Assembly (NCBI GenBank): GCA_950054485.1
Contig: CATLPD010000002.1
Coordinates: 312,644-376,643, forward strand
Direction: 5' to 3'
Length of the DNA: 64,000 nucleotides
Source of the DNA: an uncultured Alphaproteobacteria bacterium
GTDB taxonomy: Bacteria; Pseudomonadota; Alphaproteobacteria; Micavibrionales; CSBR16-224
The notes under the pieces were generated by a model. That model was given only the letters and a program-made list of their open reading frames with translations. It was not told the origin of the DNA and did no database searches. Positions 33,360-41,697 of this stretch are shown one piece after another. Numbering within the stretch: position 1 is the first letter of the stretch; each line of letters starts with the position of its first letter. A program made the position numbers and the translations under genes.

Positions 33360-35129
33360 ATGGCAGATGATCTGACAAAGGTTGATAAATTCAAAAACGC
33401 GACAGCATCCGCTGTCAAGGCCCTGTCAGAACAGCATGAATTAAACATCACCTTTTCGGGTAAAGATATGTTTCAGGGCGAAAACGAAATTGTTCTGCCT
33501 GAACCGACCGATGAGACAGACAACCGTCTACGCGGCCTTGCCGACTCGATTGCATTAAAGCTGAAATATCATGATGCGGATTTACACCAGAAATTTGCCC
33601 CGCCTGATAACGAATATAAGGCCATTTTCGATGCCATTGAACAATCACGGTACGAGGCCTTGGGTGCGTCAAAAATGGCTGGCGTATCTGAAAACCTGTC
33701 CAATTTACATGATGTGCAAATTCAGGCTCAGGGCGATACCTTGCCGCTCCATGAAATCTGGCGTATGGCAAGTTTCGCAGCTTTTTCGAACGGCACGCTT
33801 AACGAAAAAGTTAAAAAATCTATTCCCGTCTCACTCGAGGCCTTATCTGGATTGAAACAATATCTCAATGACCAACAAAATTTTTACGAGCACCTACGCG
33901 ACTTCATGCAAAATCTTGGTTTTGATGCCATGCCCGAGAACGAGGCAAAAAACCCTTCAGCAGGTGATGAGGAAGATACATCGGGAAATACAGCCCCCAA
34001 CGACACCAGCGATGATACTGGGGCTGATCAAAAAGAAGGCGAAGCCCCGCCACTAGAGGCTGATGGCGAACAAATGCCGGGCGATATATCGGAAACAGAA
34101 TTCGGTCAGGATGACGATGACGGCATCTATGAAGATGACGGCGAAAATAAAGCATCCGGTATGCCGGATTATGCCCGTGACTTTTTGGAAGAAACAGGAC
34201 AGATGTCAGCCTATAGGGTCTATACAACAGCTTTTGACGAAATTATTCCGGCTGAAGACCTATGCGAAGATATTGAATTAAAAATCCTGCGCAAGATGCT
34301 GGATAAACAATTACAGCCGTTGCAGAACGTGATTGCACGTCTTGCCAACCGCCTGCAACGCAAATTGCTGGCTCAGCAGCAGCGTCATTGGAAATTCGAT
34401 CTGGAGGAAGGCATTCTGGACCCTGCCCGTCTATCTCGGGTTGTGACAAACCCCAACTTTCCACTGAGTTATAAGCATGAAAGCGATACAGAGTTCCGCG
34501 ATACGGTTGTCAGCCTTTTGATCGATAATTCTGGGTCAATGCGCGGCAGGCCGATTACAATTGCCGCGATGAGCGCTGATATTCTGGCCCACACGCTGGA
34601 GCGTTGCGGCGTGAAAACTGAAATTCTCGGCTTTACGACCCGCGCTTGGAAAGGTGGCACGTCGCGCGAACACTGGCTGTCGGCTGGTAAACCCATGCAC
34701 CCTGGGCGTTTGAATGACCTTCGCCATATTATCTATAAAAAGGCCGATGCCCCATGGCGACGGGCCAAAAACAATTTGGCGCTGATGCTGCGTGAAGGTC
34801 TGCTGAAAGAAAATATCGATGGCGAAGGATTGCTTTGGGCGCATAACCGCCTTGTAAAACGGCCCGAAGCCCGCCGCATTATGATTGTGATATCGGATGG
34901 CGCACCTGTTGATGATTCAACCCTGTCTGTGAACTCTGCCGGCTATCTTGAAAGCCATCTGCGGTCTGTCATTCATTGGATCGAGGCCAAGAAAGCCGTA
35001 CAATTGATGGCCATTGGAATCGGTCACGATGTGAACCGGTATTATAAACGGGCTGTCACTCTGCGTGATGCGGAAGATCTGGGCGGCACATTGATGAACG
35101 AGCTTACCGCCCTCTTTGATCAGAAATAG
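33360..35129 (+). CDS. cobT: CobT-like cobaltochelatase subunit (VWA domain)
   Basis: 589 aa. The start at 33360 ([22 protein letters not shown]) has AAAGG from the end of sseA. N-terminal helical region, an Asp/Glu-rich central stretch (about residues 205-275), and a C-terminal von Willebrand A domain with MIDAS motif [11 protein letters not shown] and [12 protein letters not shown]. CobT partners the AAA+ CobS in the aerobic cobalt insertion chelatase, but many alphaproteobacteria carry a CobST-like pair without the full cobalamin pathway. Neither cobS nor any cobalamin gene is present nearby, so a chelatase role is not certain. Confidence 0.9.
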   Translation: MADDLTKVDKFKNATASAVKALSEQHELNITFSGKDMFQGENEIVLPEPTDETDNRLRGLADSIALKLKYHDADLHQKFAPPDNEYKAIFDAIEQSRYEALGASKMAGVSENLSNLHDVQIQAQGDTLPLHEIWRMASFAAFSNGTLNEKVKKSIPVSLEALSGLKQYLNDQQNFYEHLRDFMQNLGFDAMPENEAKNPSAGDEEDTSGNTAPNDTSDDTGADQKEGEAPPLEADGEQMPGDISETEFGQDDDDGIYEDDGENKASGMPDYARDFLEETGQMSAYRVYTTAFDEIIPAEDLCEDIELKILRKMLDKQLQPLQNVIARLANRLQRKLLAQQQRHWKFDLEEGILDPARLSRVVTNPNFPLSYKHESDTEFRDTVVSLLIDNSGSMRGRPITIAAMSADILAHTLERCGVKTEILGFTTRAWKGGTSREHWLSAGKPMHPGRLNDLRHIIYKKADAPWRRAKNNLALMLREGLLKENIDGEGLLWAHNRLVKRPEARRIMIVISDGAPVDDSTLSVNSAGYLESHLRSVIHWIEAKKAVQLMAIGIGHDVNRYYKRAVTLRDAEDLGGTLMNELTALFDQK

Positions 35130-35459
35130 TTACTTGTCTAATTTACGAAGAATTTTATTTTGTGTTTTGGTAATCTCGCCTTTGGCAGCAGCTTTACGTT
35201 TTTTAGCAACTTCAAATTGGGCTGTCAGTGTGCGCGGCAGCGTTTTATATTTTTCAACACGTTTTTCTATGACTTGCAGGTGATCATCCATGCGAATTTT
35301 CATCTCTTCAAGGTCTTCAACCGCGTGTTTATGCCACCTTTTAGGCTCATATTTATATAAACGAACCAAATCTTTTTGATCTTCAAGAATTTCAGAATGA
35401 CGTGATAACCATTCGCGTGCTGTTCTAATTCTTTCCTGTTTATTCTGCTTATCGTACAT
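35130..35459 (-). CDS. Small basic helical protein, member of a tandem pair
   Basis: 109 aa, ATG with AAGGA nine bases upstream. Highly charged and helical (Lys/Arg/Glu), coiled-coil-like in MKIRMDDHLQVIEKRVEKYKTL. The C terminus AKGEITKTQNKILRKL resembles that of the upstream gene (TKAQLTKVQKKLLL), so the two are probably paralogues. Unknown function, no signal peptide. Its stop abuts the cobT stop directly with no visible terminator. Confidence 0.72.
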   Translation of the reverse strand: MYDKQNKQERIRTAREWLSRHSEILEDQKDLVRLYKYEPKRWHKHAVEDLEEMKIRMDDHLQVIEKRVEKYKTLPRTLTAQFEVAKKRKAAAKGEITKTQNKILRKLDK

Positions 35460-35468
35460 TGTGTATCC

Positions 35469-35780
35469 TTAAAGTAATAATTTTTTTTGAACCTTCGTCA
35501 ACTGCGCTTTGGTGACAGCCTGACGTTCTTTGGCGTGGTTATAGGTTTTTTTCAGACCTTGGGGCCATGTCACGCCTGCCATTGTGGCCTCGGCGGTATC
35601 CAGCTGGCGTTCCAGACGCGTTTTACGTTTATCCAATTCAGATATCCAAAACTTTTTGTTTGGAAAGGATTCAAACGTTCCTTTTCTGACCATATAATCC
35701 AGATCTGCAATTTCAGTCAGCAGGTCTGTTAAAATCTCGTCAGTCTGGCTGACAGCCTTATGTTCTTTTGAAAGCGCCAT
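35469..35780 (-). CDS. Small basic helical protein, upstream member of the pair
   Basis: 103 aa from ATG 35780, preceded by GGGGAAA; an earlier start at 35828 adds 16 residues without support. Helical and charged: TDEILTDLLTEIADLDYMV, then LDKRKTRLERQLDTAEATM. The C terminus is similar to the downstream gene. No family recognised. The pair is separated by 9 bases and lies convergent to cobT and divergent from hisS. Confidence 0.72.
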   Translation of the reverse strand: MALSKEHKAVSQTDEILTDLLTEIADLDYMVRKGTFESFPNKKFWISELDKRKTRLERQLDTAEATMAGVTWPQGLKKTYNHAKERQAVTKAQLTKVQKKLLL

Positions 35781-35904
35781 ATCTTTCCCCAATTTATTGC
35801 AATACAGATATGTATGAACCCTCGGCACCCTTATGTCAATGAAAAATGCATGGAAACAAGGCGCGCTTTAGGGTAGCTTAAATGATAAGATAACGGAGCA
35901 TCCT

Positions 35905-37224
35905 ATGGGCGATAAAAACAGAATATATAAACCAAAACCCATCAGCGGCTATGCCGAATGGCTACCCGAACACCGCATGGTTGAAATGGAGTGGATGGAT
36001 AAAATCCGCAATGTTTTTGAAACTTATGGTTTTTGTAACATCGAAACCCCGTCAGTCGAGGAACTGGATGTTTTGTTGGCCAAAGGTGAAACGGACAAGG
36101 AAATCTATACACTGACCCGTCTGCAAGCTGATGAAGACGACGATAAAGATGCGCGTTTAGGCCTTCATTTTGACCTGACAGTGCCGTTTGCACGTTATAC
36201 GGCGCAGCATTTTAATGATTTGGTATTTCCATTCAAACGCTATCAAATCCAACGTTCATGGCGTGGCGAGCGTCCGCAAAAAGGCCGTTACCGTGAATTC
36301 TACCAATGTGATATTGATGTTATTAACATCGATGCCCTACCCCTGCACTTTGATGCAGAAATTCCGGCAATTATGTATGCAGCCTATCAGGCGCTGGATA
36401 TTCCGCCTGTCGAACTGCGCCTGTCAAACCGTAAAATATTGATCGGCTATCTGACGGCCTTAGGCGTAGAAGATATCACCACTGCTACACGCACCCTTGA
36501 TAAACTTGATAAAATCGGCGCTGACGGCGTTATTAAAGGTCTGACCGAGGAAGCGGGCCTCTCAGAAGATATTGCCCAGAAATCATTGGCACTGGCCGAA
36601 ATTAAATCGGAAGACACCGGTTTTTATGATCAGGTTAAATCACTCGGCATTCAAAACGACCTTCTGGACGAAGGGTTGGATGAATTAAAATTCGTCGTCG
36701 AGAATCTATCGCATTTACCAAAAGGTGCTATCAAGGTCGATTTGTCGATTGTCCGCGGTTTTGACTATTACACCGGGACCATTTTGGAAGCTTATCTAAA
36801 AGATACAGACTATGGCGCCATCGGATCGGGCGGAAGATACGATGATCTTGCAGGCAGCTATATCAACAAGAAACTGCCCGGAATTGGTGTTTCGATCGGT
36901 TTGACCCGCCTGTTTTCATTGTTAATCGAAATTGGTCACTTTAAAGAGGCCGAACGAAAATCTCCTGCGGATATCCTTATGGTCCTTCCTGATGAAGCAC
37001 AACGCGGTGTAACGCTTGAAACTGCAAATACATTGCGCGCGCGCGGTTACAAGGTTGAAATGTATCATGCCGCGAGCAAGCTCAAGAAACAATTGGCCTA
37101 TGCTGAAAAAAAGGCCATTCCGTTTGTTTGGTTTCCACCTTTCAAAGATGGCAAGCCACATGAAGTTAAAGATATGAACTCTGGAGAGCAAAAAAACGCA
37201 GATCCCGCCACGTGGGAAATCTGA
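35905..37224 (+). CDS. hisS: Histidyl-tRNA synthetase
   Basis: 439 aa, ACGGAG nine bases before the ATG. Class II motif 2 region is RSWRGERPQKGRYREFYQCDIDVI; His-specific blocks are VRGFDYYTGTILEAY and GSGGRYDDL, with motif 3 GIGVSIGLTRLFSL. The C-terminal anticodon domain is ILMVLPDEAQRG onward. The GRYREFYQCDIDVI form differs from E. coli (GRYRQFHQ) and resembles the divergent HisRS branch. Followed 4 bases later by a small secreted-protein gene, probably cotranscribed. Confidence 0.95.
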   Translation: MGDKNRIYKPKPISGYAEWLPEHRMVEMEWMDKIRNVFETYGFCNIETPSVEELDVLLAKGETDKEIYTLTRLQADEDDDKDARLGLHFDLTVPFARYTAQHFNDLVFPFKRYQIQRSWRGERPQKGRYREFYQCDIDVINIDALPLHFDAEIPAIMYAAYQALDIPPVELRLSNRKILIGYLTALGVEDITTATRTLDKLDKIGADGVIKGLTEEAGLSEDIAQKSLALAEIKSEDTGFYDQVKSLGIQNDLLDEGLDELKFVVENLSHLPKGAIKVDLSIVRGFDYYTGTILEAYLKDTDYGAIGSGGRYDDLAGSYINKKLPGIGVSIGLTRLFSLLIEIGHFKEAERKSPADILMVLPDEAQRGVTLETANTLRARGYKVEMYHAASKLKKQLAYAEKKAIPFVWFPPFKDGKPHEVKDMNSGEQKNADPATWEI

Positions 37225-37228
37225 TTTT

Positions 37229-37897
37229 ATGCGTATAAAAGATATGAAATATATACTGACCGTTATTCTATGTATGTTTTTTGTTATGCCGGCCTTATCA
37301 CAGGAGGCTCCGAAAAATGTAACACCCGTTGCCAAAAACAAAGAGGACGTTTTTTCGCCGTCAACGATTTCGGTCGACTTGACAAAACATTACCGTTATA
37401 CGAACAAAAAATGCGATTTCAGCTTTCAGGTTCCTGAAGCCCCGACCAGCAAGATATTATGGGGCGAAATGACCTTGCCTATGAAAATCAAGGATATGCC
37501 AACATATGGAGAAGCTGGGGAACATCTGATCTATCACGTAATGTCGAATGATAAATCAACATATTTCAAACTTGATGCCTATTGCCTTTATAACCGCGAA
37601 GCTGATTATTCCAGCATAGATCTGGCCGCTATGGAGACAAAACTGCAGTCTTTGGTTGAAGAACAGGGGCTGCGCAATTACAAAATAAAAACCGAACCTA
37701 TTTCCCAAGATTTTATGGTTGGCACGCTTTATGGCTTAAAGATCGATGACAACGAAAAGGTGAATAGTCACTATTATCAATATTTTAAAGGTAAAGACAG
37801 CATACTGATGCTTGAAATGAAATATAATTCAGAGCAAATGGGCATTGACTTGATCCAGAAATATATCAAGGATTCGTTGATCTATGGTGGCAACTAG
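37229..37897 (+). CDS. Secreted protein of unknown function
   Basis: 222 aa. ATG 37229 has GGGAAA inside the end of hisS; ATG 37244 is the alternative. Residues 6-25 form a signal peptide (cleavage near ALSQ). The mature protein has one isolated Cys near each of residues 60 and 130 (KKCDFSF, DAYCLYN) that may pair. Its beta-rich sequence with YYQYFKGKDSILMLEMKY resembles small periplasmic or lipoprotein-like domains, but I do not recognise it. The 3' end overlaps sufE by four bases on the opposite strand. Confidence 0.72.
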   Translation: MRIKDMKYILTVILCMFFVMPALSQEAPKNVTPVAKNKEDVFSPSTISVDLTKHYRYTNKKCDFSFQVPEAPTSKILWGEMTLPMKIKDMPTYGEAGEHLIYHVMSNDKSTYFKLDAYCLYNREADYSSIDLAAMETKLQSLVEEQGLRNYKIKTEPISQDFMVGTLYGLKIDDNEKVNSHYYQYFKGKDSILMLEMKYNSEQMGIDLIQKYIKDSLIYGGN

Positions 37898-38304
37898 GCC
37901 ATTGAAAGCGTTTTAAGACGTTCAACCATAGAGAAAAAACCGCTGCGCCGGTTTGGACTGATGTGACCTGATAGCCCTAAATCTTCAAAAATGCCGTCGA
38001 TATCAATTGAGCTAACCTCATTCAGGCTTTGCCCCTGATATATACTGTAGAGCACACCGATCAAACCCCGGACAATCTGGGCATCGCTGTCGGCACGAAA
38101 ATCAACCTTATTATCATTGTTCGGTAACAGGACCATCCAGACCTGCGCCGTGCATCCACGAACCTCCGTGGCCTCTGTTTTCAGCTCAACCGGCATTAGC
38201 GGCAACGCCTCGCCCAGTTCAATTAGGAAACGGTATCGATCCTCCCAATCATCCATCAGAGCGAAAACTTCTTTTAAATCAGCAATTGTGTATTTCTTTG
38301 TCAT
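37894..38304 (-). CDS. sufE: SufE-like cysteine desulfuration protein
   Basis: 136 aa. SufE accepts persulfide sulfur from SufS for Fe-S cluster assembly. The acceptor Cys is in EVRGCTAQVWM near residue 51, and the fold blocks DWEDRYRFLIELGEALPLMP and RGLIGVLYSIYQG are clear. No other suf genes are nearby. There is no ribosome-binding site: TTGCAA-17-TATAAA places transcription exactly at the ATG, making it the best leaderless case in the window. Confidence 0.95.
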   Translation of the reverse strand: MTKKYTIADLKEVFALMDDWEDRYRFLIELGEALPLMPVELKTEATEVRGCTAQVWMVLLPNNDNKVDFRADSDAQIVRGLIGVLYSIYQGQSLNEVSSIDIDGIFEDLGLSGHISPNRRSGFFSMVERLKTLSMA

Positions 38305-38310
38305 TTCTGT

Positions 38311-38339
38311 TTTATAGAAAACTTACGCTTTTTTTGCAA
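38311..38339 (-). promoter_or_regulatory. sufE promoter (leaderless arrangement)
   Basis: Minus strand: TTGCAA (38339-38334), 17-base spacer, TATAAA (38316-38311), ending six bases before the ATG at 38304. Confidence 0.75.
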
Positions 38340-38413
38340 TAAAAGTCGTTTGAAAACGCATATGGGGGTTGGCATTTGAAAACCTCTGGTCTATTCTGGA
38401 TGTAGATGGTGTA

Positions 38414-38441
38414 TTGTTATTCGAAAATTCTGCAATATATC
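38414..38441 (+). promoter_or_regulatory. Candidate clpX promoter
   Basis: TTGTTA (38414-38419), 16-base spacer, TATATC (38436-38441). Two copies of TTTGAAAAC lie upstream near 38350 and 38376; I could not fit them to a heat-shock promoter with a matching -10. Confidence 0.4.
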
Positions 38442-38473
38442 ATTAAAGGATAATAAGAAAGGAATGATGTCTT

Positions 38474-39814
38474 ATGAGCAAGTCATCTGGATCAAGCGAC
38501 TCAAAAAATACACTTTACTGTTCATTTTGTGGCAAAAGCCAGCATGAGGTACGCAAGCTGATTGCGGGACCGAATGTATTTATCTGTAATGAGTGCGTGG
38601 AACTGTGTAACGACATCATTCAGGAAGAAGATAAGACGCAGCTGGTCAGCTCGGGCGAAGGCGTTCCAACACCTCAGGAAATTAAGGACGTTCTGGACGA
38701 TTACGTCATTGGTCAGAAACGCGCAAAACGTGTTCTGTCTGTTGCGGTTCATAACCATTATAAACGTATCGAGGAAGGCAACCGCGGATCTGATATTGAA
38801 CTATCAAAGTCCAATATTCTGCTGGTTGGCCCGACAGGTTGCGGTAAGACTCTGTTGGCACAAACGCTGGCGCGTATCATTGACGTTCCGTTCACAATGG
38901 CCGATGCTACAACATTGACCGAGGCCGGCTATGTTGGTGAAGACGTCGAAAACATCGTTTTGAAACTGTTGCAAGCCTCTGATTATAACGTCGAAATGGC
39001 GCAACGCGGTATCGTTTATGTTGATGAAATCGATAAAGTCAGCCGTAAATCAGATAATCCGTCTATCACACGTGATGTATCCGGTGAAGGTGTTCAACAG
39101 GCGCTGCTGAAACTGATGGAAGGTACAGTTGCATCTGTTCCACCACAAGGTGGACGTAAACACCCACAGCAAGAATTCTTGCAAGTTGATACAACCAATA
39201 TCCTATTTATTGCAGGTGGTGCTTTTGCGGGGCTTGAAAAAGTTATTTCCAGCCGTGGCCGTGATACGACAATCGGTTTCGGTGCCGATGTTAAAGGTCC
39301 TGATGAACGTCGTACGGGCGAGATCCTGGCCGAAGTCGAACCGGAAGATCTTGTGAAATATGGCTTGATTCCAGAATTTATCGGACGTTTGCCAATCATT
39401 GCGACTCTGGAAGATCTTGATGAAGATGCACTGATCACCATTCTAACAGAGCCTAAAAACGCTTTGGTTAAACAGTATAAACGTCTATTCGAAATGGAAG
39501 ATGTTGAACTGGAGTTCACAGATGGCGCACTAACAGAGATTGCAAAACGTGCAATCGAACGTAAAACAGGCGCACGCGGGCTTCGATCAATCTTGGAAAA
39601 TCTGTTGCTGGATACAATGTTTGATATTCCGGGCCAGGATGATATTACAACGGTTAAAGTCACGGCTGAAAATGTCAAAGACAATACAACGCCTGAATAT
39701 ATCCGCGACAAGAAAGCCAAGAAAAAAGATAAAGACGATGCTAAATCCAAATCATCTAAAAAAGAAAAAGAAAAAGATGACGATGATAGTGACACAAAAG
39801 CTGAAGCATCTTAA
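38474..39814 (+). CDS. clpX: ATP-dependent Clp protease ATP-binding subunit ClpX
   Basis: AAA+ unfoldase that feeds ClpP; in alphaproteobacteria it drives cell-cycle protein degradation. 446 aa. GAAAGGA lies about 12 bases before the ATG, and an in-frame stop just upstream fixes the start. The zinc-binding domain is CSFCGKSQ...ICNECVELC. Walker A is [12 protein letters not shown], Walker [11 protein letters not shown], followed by the pore loop GYVGEDVE and the IGF loop TTIGFGADV. The Lys/Asp-rich tail is longer than in E. coli. Usually clpP sits upstream and lon downstream; neither is in this window. Confidence 0.97.
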   Translation: MSKSSGSSDSKNTLYCSFCGKSQHEVRKLIAGPNVFICNECVELCNDIIQEEDKTQLVSSGEGVPTPQEIKDVLDDYVIGQKRAKRVLSVAVHNHYKRIEEGNRGSDIELSKSNILLVGPTGCGKTLLAQTLARIIDVPFTMADATTLTEAGYVGEDVENIVLKLLQASDYNVEMAQRGIVYVDEIDKVSRKSDNPSITRDVSGEGVQQALLKLMEGTVASVPPQGGRKHPQQEFLQVDTTNILFIAGGAFAGLEKVISSRGRDTTIGFGADVKGPDERRTGEILAEVEPEDLVKYGLIPEFIGRLPIIATLEDLDEDALITILTEPKNALVKQYKRLFEMEDVELEFTDGALTEIAKRAIERKTGARGLRSILENLLLDTMFDIPGQDDITTVKVTAENVKDNTTPEYIRDKKAKKKDKDDAKSKSSKKEKEKDDDDSDTKAEAS

Positions 39815-39820
39815 AAATTT

Positions 39821-39846
39821 AAAAGCCCCGGTAACGGGGCTTTTTT
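39821..39846 (+). terminator. Intrinsic terminator of clpX
   Basis: AAAAGCCCCG (39821-39830), GTAA loop, CGGGGCTTTTTT (39835-39846). Confidence 0.95.
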
Positions 39847-39874
39847 CTGCCTTATTTTTGCCGTATTTATAGTT

Positions 39875-39880
39875 TATAAT
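39875..39880 (+). promoter_or_regulatory. -10 element of a leaderless gene
   Basis: Perfect TATAAT ending six bases before ATG 39887; only a poor -35 (TTATTT, 39852-39857) stands at 17 bases. No Shine-Dalgarno sequence is present. Confidence 0.6.
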
Positions 39881-39886
39881 GAACTC

Positions 39887-40606
39887 ATGAAACAAAACGG
39901 TAATGCCTTATTTTTGATTCTTATTGCGGTCGGTATACTTGCCGCCCTCACCTTTGCTGTCACGAATTCCAGTCGTATGAATACAAATCTGGATGATGAG
40001 ACAATAGAACTGACCGTTAACGAGATATTCGAACAAAGCAGTAATCTAGAATATAGCCTGAAACGCTTTTTGTTGGTCAATGAATATGATATCAGTGAAA
40101 TCGATCTCTACGATGCTGCCAAAGGCGATAACGGTAACTTAACAAGCTGTTCAACAGACGCCTGTAATCTTTTTCACACTAATGGTGGCGGCGTATCAGC
40201 ACCACAGCTTCCAACAAACGCTTTTGATTCCGCGCCCACGTCTTGTAACAGTGGGCTGATGAATGGAAGGTATAAATATCATTTTCGTATAACAAGTTTT
40301 GACAGTATCGGCACTGATTTGCCGGAAATTGTCTTAATTTATAATTGTGTTCGGGATGAAGTCTGCGATGCCGTAAATTACCGTTTAAACCTTTTAGAGA
40401 AAGGCGATGCGGATATCGAACACTCTAAAGGGTCTTTCGGTACTGACTATGGAAGCTTCAATGGCTCATCCCCGGCCTTATCAGGACTTACCCCTGATTT
40501 TATAGGCAGTGAAGACGCGCGTGTTGTCGGTCAAAAAATGTTTTGCGAGAAAGCGCCTAGCGTATCATTGGGTAATACACTTTATTCCGTAATCTTGGCC
40601 CGATAA
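39887..40606 (+). CDS. Single-pass envelope protein with pilin-like N terminus
   Basis: 239 aa. The N terminus MKQNGNALFLILIAVGILAAL has one hydrophobic segment directly after a short polar leader with Gly-Asn, similar to minor pilin or pseudopilin-like proteins, but a prepilin peptidase site with Glu at +5 is not evident. The rest would be extracytoplasmic, polar, with seven cysteines, several of which could pair (TSCSTDACNLF, TSCNSG, YNCVRDEVCD). Unknown family. Predicted leaderless from a perfect -10. Confidence 0.7.
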   Translation: MKQNGNALFLILIAVGILAALTFAVTNSSRMNTNLDDETIELTVNEIFEQSSNLEYSLKRFLLVNEYDISEIDLYDAAKGDNGNLTSCSTDACNLFHTNGGGVSAPQLPTNAFDSAPTSCNSGLMNGRYKYHFRITSFDSIGTDLPEIVLIYNCVRDEVCDAVNYRLNLLEKGDADIEHSKGSFGTDYGSFNGSSPALSGLTPDFIGSEDARVVGQKMFCEKAPSVSLGNTLYSVILAR

Positions 40607-40640
40607 AAACATTGAAATTTCATTATAATTCAGCTATTTA

Positions 40641-40665
40641 ATATCCTAATTAAATGTAAGGATAT
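40641..40665 (+). promoter_or_regulatory. Hairpin covering the fdxA ribosome-binding site
   Basis: ATATCCT (40641-40647) pairs with AGGATAT (40659-40665) around an 11-base loop; the right arm includes the AAGGA ribosome-binding site of fdxA. A TATAAT at 40624-40629 may be the -10 of this gene. Confidence 0.45.
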
Positions 40666-40668
40666 CTT

Positions 40669-41007
40669 ATGACTTATGTGGTCCTGGAAGGCTGTATCAA
40701 GTGTAAATACACAGACTGCGTCGAGGTTTGCCCCGTCGATTGCTTTTACGAAGGCGAGAACATGCTGGTCATCAATCCCGATGAATGCATTGACTGCGGC
40801 GTGTGCGAACCTGAATGCCCGATCGAGGCGATTGTTGCTGACATAGATCCCCGGGCAGAAGATGTTCTTGAAATGAACCGCGAATATTCGGAAATCTGGC
40901 CAAATATCACACGACAGAAAGAACCAATGCCTGAAGCCGAAAAGTTCAAGGACAAGCCAAATAAGATGGCTGAGGATTTTAGCGCCGAGCCCGGTGAAGG
41001 CGATTAA
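40669..41007 (+). CDS. fdxA: 7Fe ferredoxin FdxA
   Basis: 112 aa. Cysteine pattern [17 protein letters not shown] and [12 protein letters not shown] fits a [3Fe-4S][4Fe-4S] ferredoxin. The C-terminal extension with [10 protein letters not shown] is the alphaproteobacterial FdxA form. AAGGA precedes the ATG inside a potential hairpin. Its partner enzymes are not shown here. The carD gene follows, a linkage common in alphaproteobacteria. Confidence 0.96.
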   Translation: MTYVVLEGCIKCKYTDCVEVCPVDCFYEGENMLVINPDECIDCGVCEPECPIEAIVADIDPRAEDVLEMNREYSEIWPNITRQKEPMPEAEKFKDKPNKMAEDFSAEPGEGD

Positions 41008-41141
41008 ATACCCGTTCCATAAAATAAATCTTGCTTTTTTACGGAAAAGGTGTTAATCTTAGGTTAATAAAAAGTTAAATTACTATTAATTTGACCAAAA
41101 CACGGCACTCTGGCCCCATCAGAGTAGGAAAGAGGAAAAAT

Positions 41142-41648
41142 ATGGCTAAAAAACAAGCAGATACAGAATTTAACAAAGGCGATTTCGTTGTATATCCAGC
41201 CCATGGAGTCGGTCAGGTTGACGGCATAGAAACACAAAGTATCGCCGGTATCGAAGTAACACTTTATACTATTGTTTTTGAAAAAGACCGCATGCGTCTT
41301 AAATTGCCACTCAACAAGATCAAAGATTCTGGACTGCGTAAACTGACATCTAAAGATCGTTTGAAAGATGCCCTGACAACATTGACAGGTAAATCAAAAG
41401 TACGCCGCACAATGTGGAGCCGCCGCGCCCAGGAATACGAAACAAAGATCAATTCGGGCGACCCTGTGTCAATTGCAGAGGTTCTGCGCGACCTGCGCCG
41501 TGAAGATCAAAGCGAACAATCCTATTCAGAACGTCAAATCTATCAGGAAGCACTGCAGCGTCTGGCACGTGAAGTCGCAGCCGTTGAAAAAATTGACGAG
41601 AAAAAAGCAGCTGAAAAACTTGAAAAAGTTTTAACAAAAGCTGCATAA
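41142..41648 (+). CDS. carD: CarD family transcription regulator
   Basis: 168 aa from ATG 41142 (GAGGAAA upstream); a frame start at 41091 adds a poorly supported Arg/Lys stretch. N-terminal CarD/TRCF RNA polymerase-interacting domain: FNKGDFVVYPAHGVGQVDGIE. The C-terminal helical part has MWSRRAQEYETKINSGD and the conserved Ser/Tyr/Glu stretch. CarD/CdnL binds the RNA polymerase beta subunit and stabilises open complexes, especially at rRNA promoters. Ends in a strong terminator. Confidence 0.95.
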   Translation: MAKKQADTEFNKGDFVVYPAHGVGQVDGIETQSIAGIEVTLYTIVFEKDRMRLKLPLNKIKDSGLRKLTSKDRLKDALTTLTGKSKVRRTMWSRRAQEYETKINSGDPVSIAEVLRDLRREDQSEQSYSERQIYQEALQRLAREVAAVEKIDEKKAAEKLEKVLTKAA

Positions 41649-41670
41649 GTCAAAGATAATGCACTAAATT

Positions 41671-41697
41671 AAAGCCCCCCATAAGGGGGCTTTTTTT
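41671..41697 (+). terminator. Intrinsic terminator of carD
   Basis: AAAGCCCCC (41671-41679), short loop, GGGGGCTTTTTTT (41685-41697). It overlaps the clpB stop codon and may act weakly on the converging clpB transcript. Confidence 0.92.

Noticed and set aside
39094-39795. 233-aa open frame on the minus strand inside clpX
   Set aside because: It is an exact shadow of clpX codon usage, Ser-rich, with no start context or promoter.
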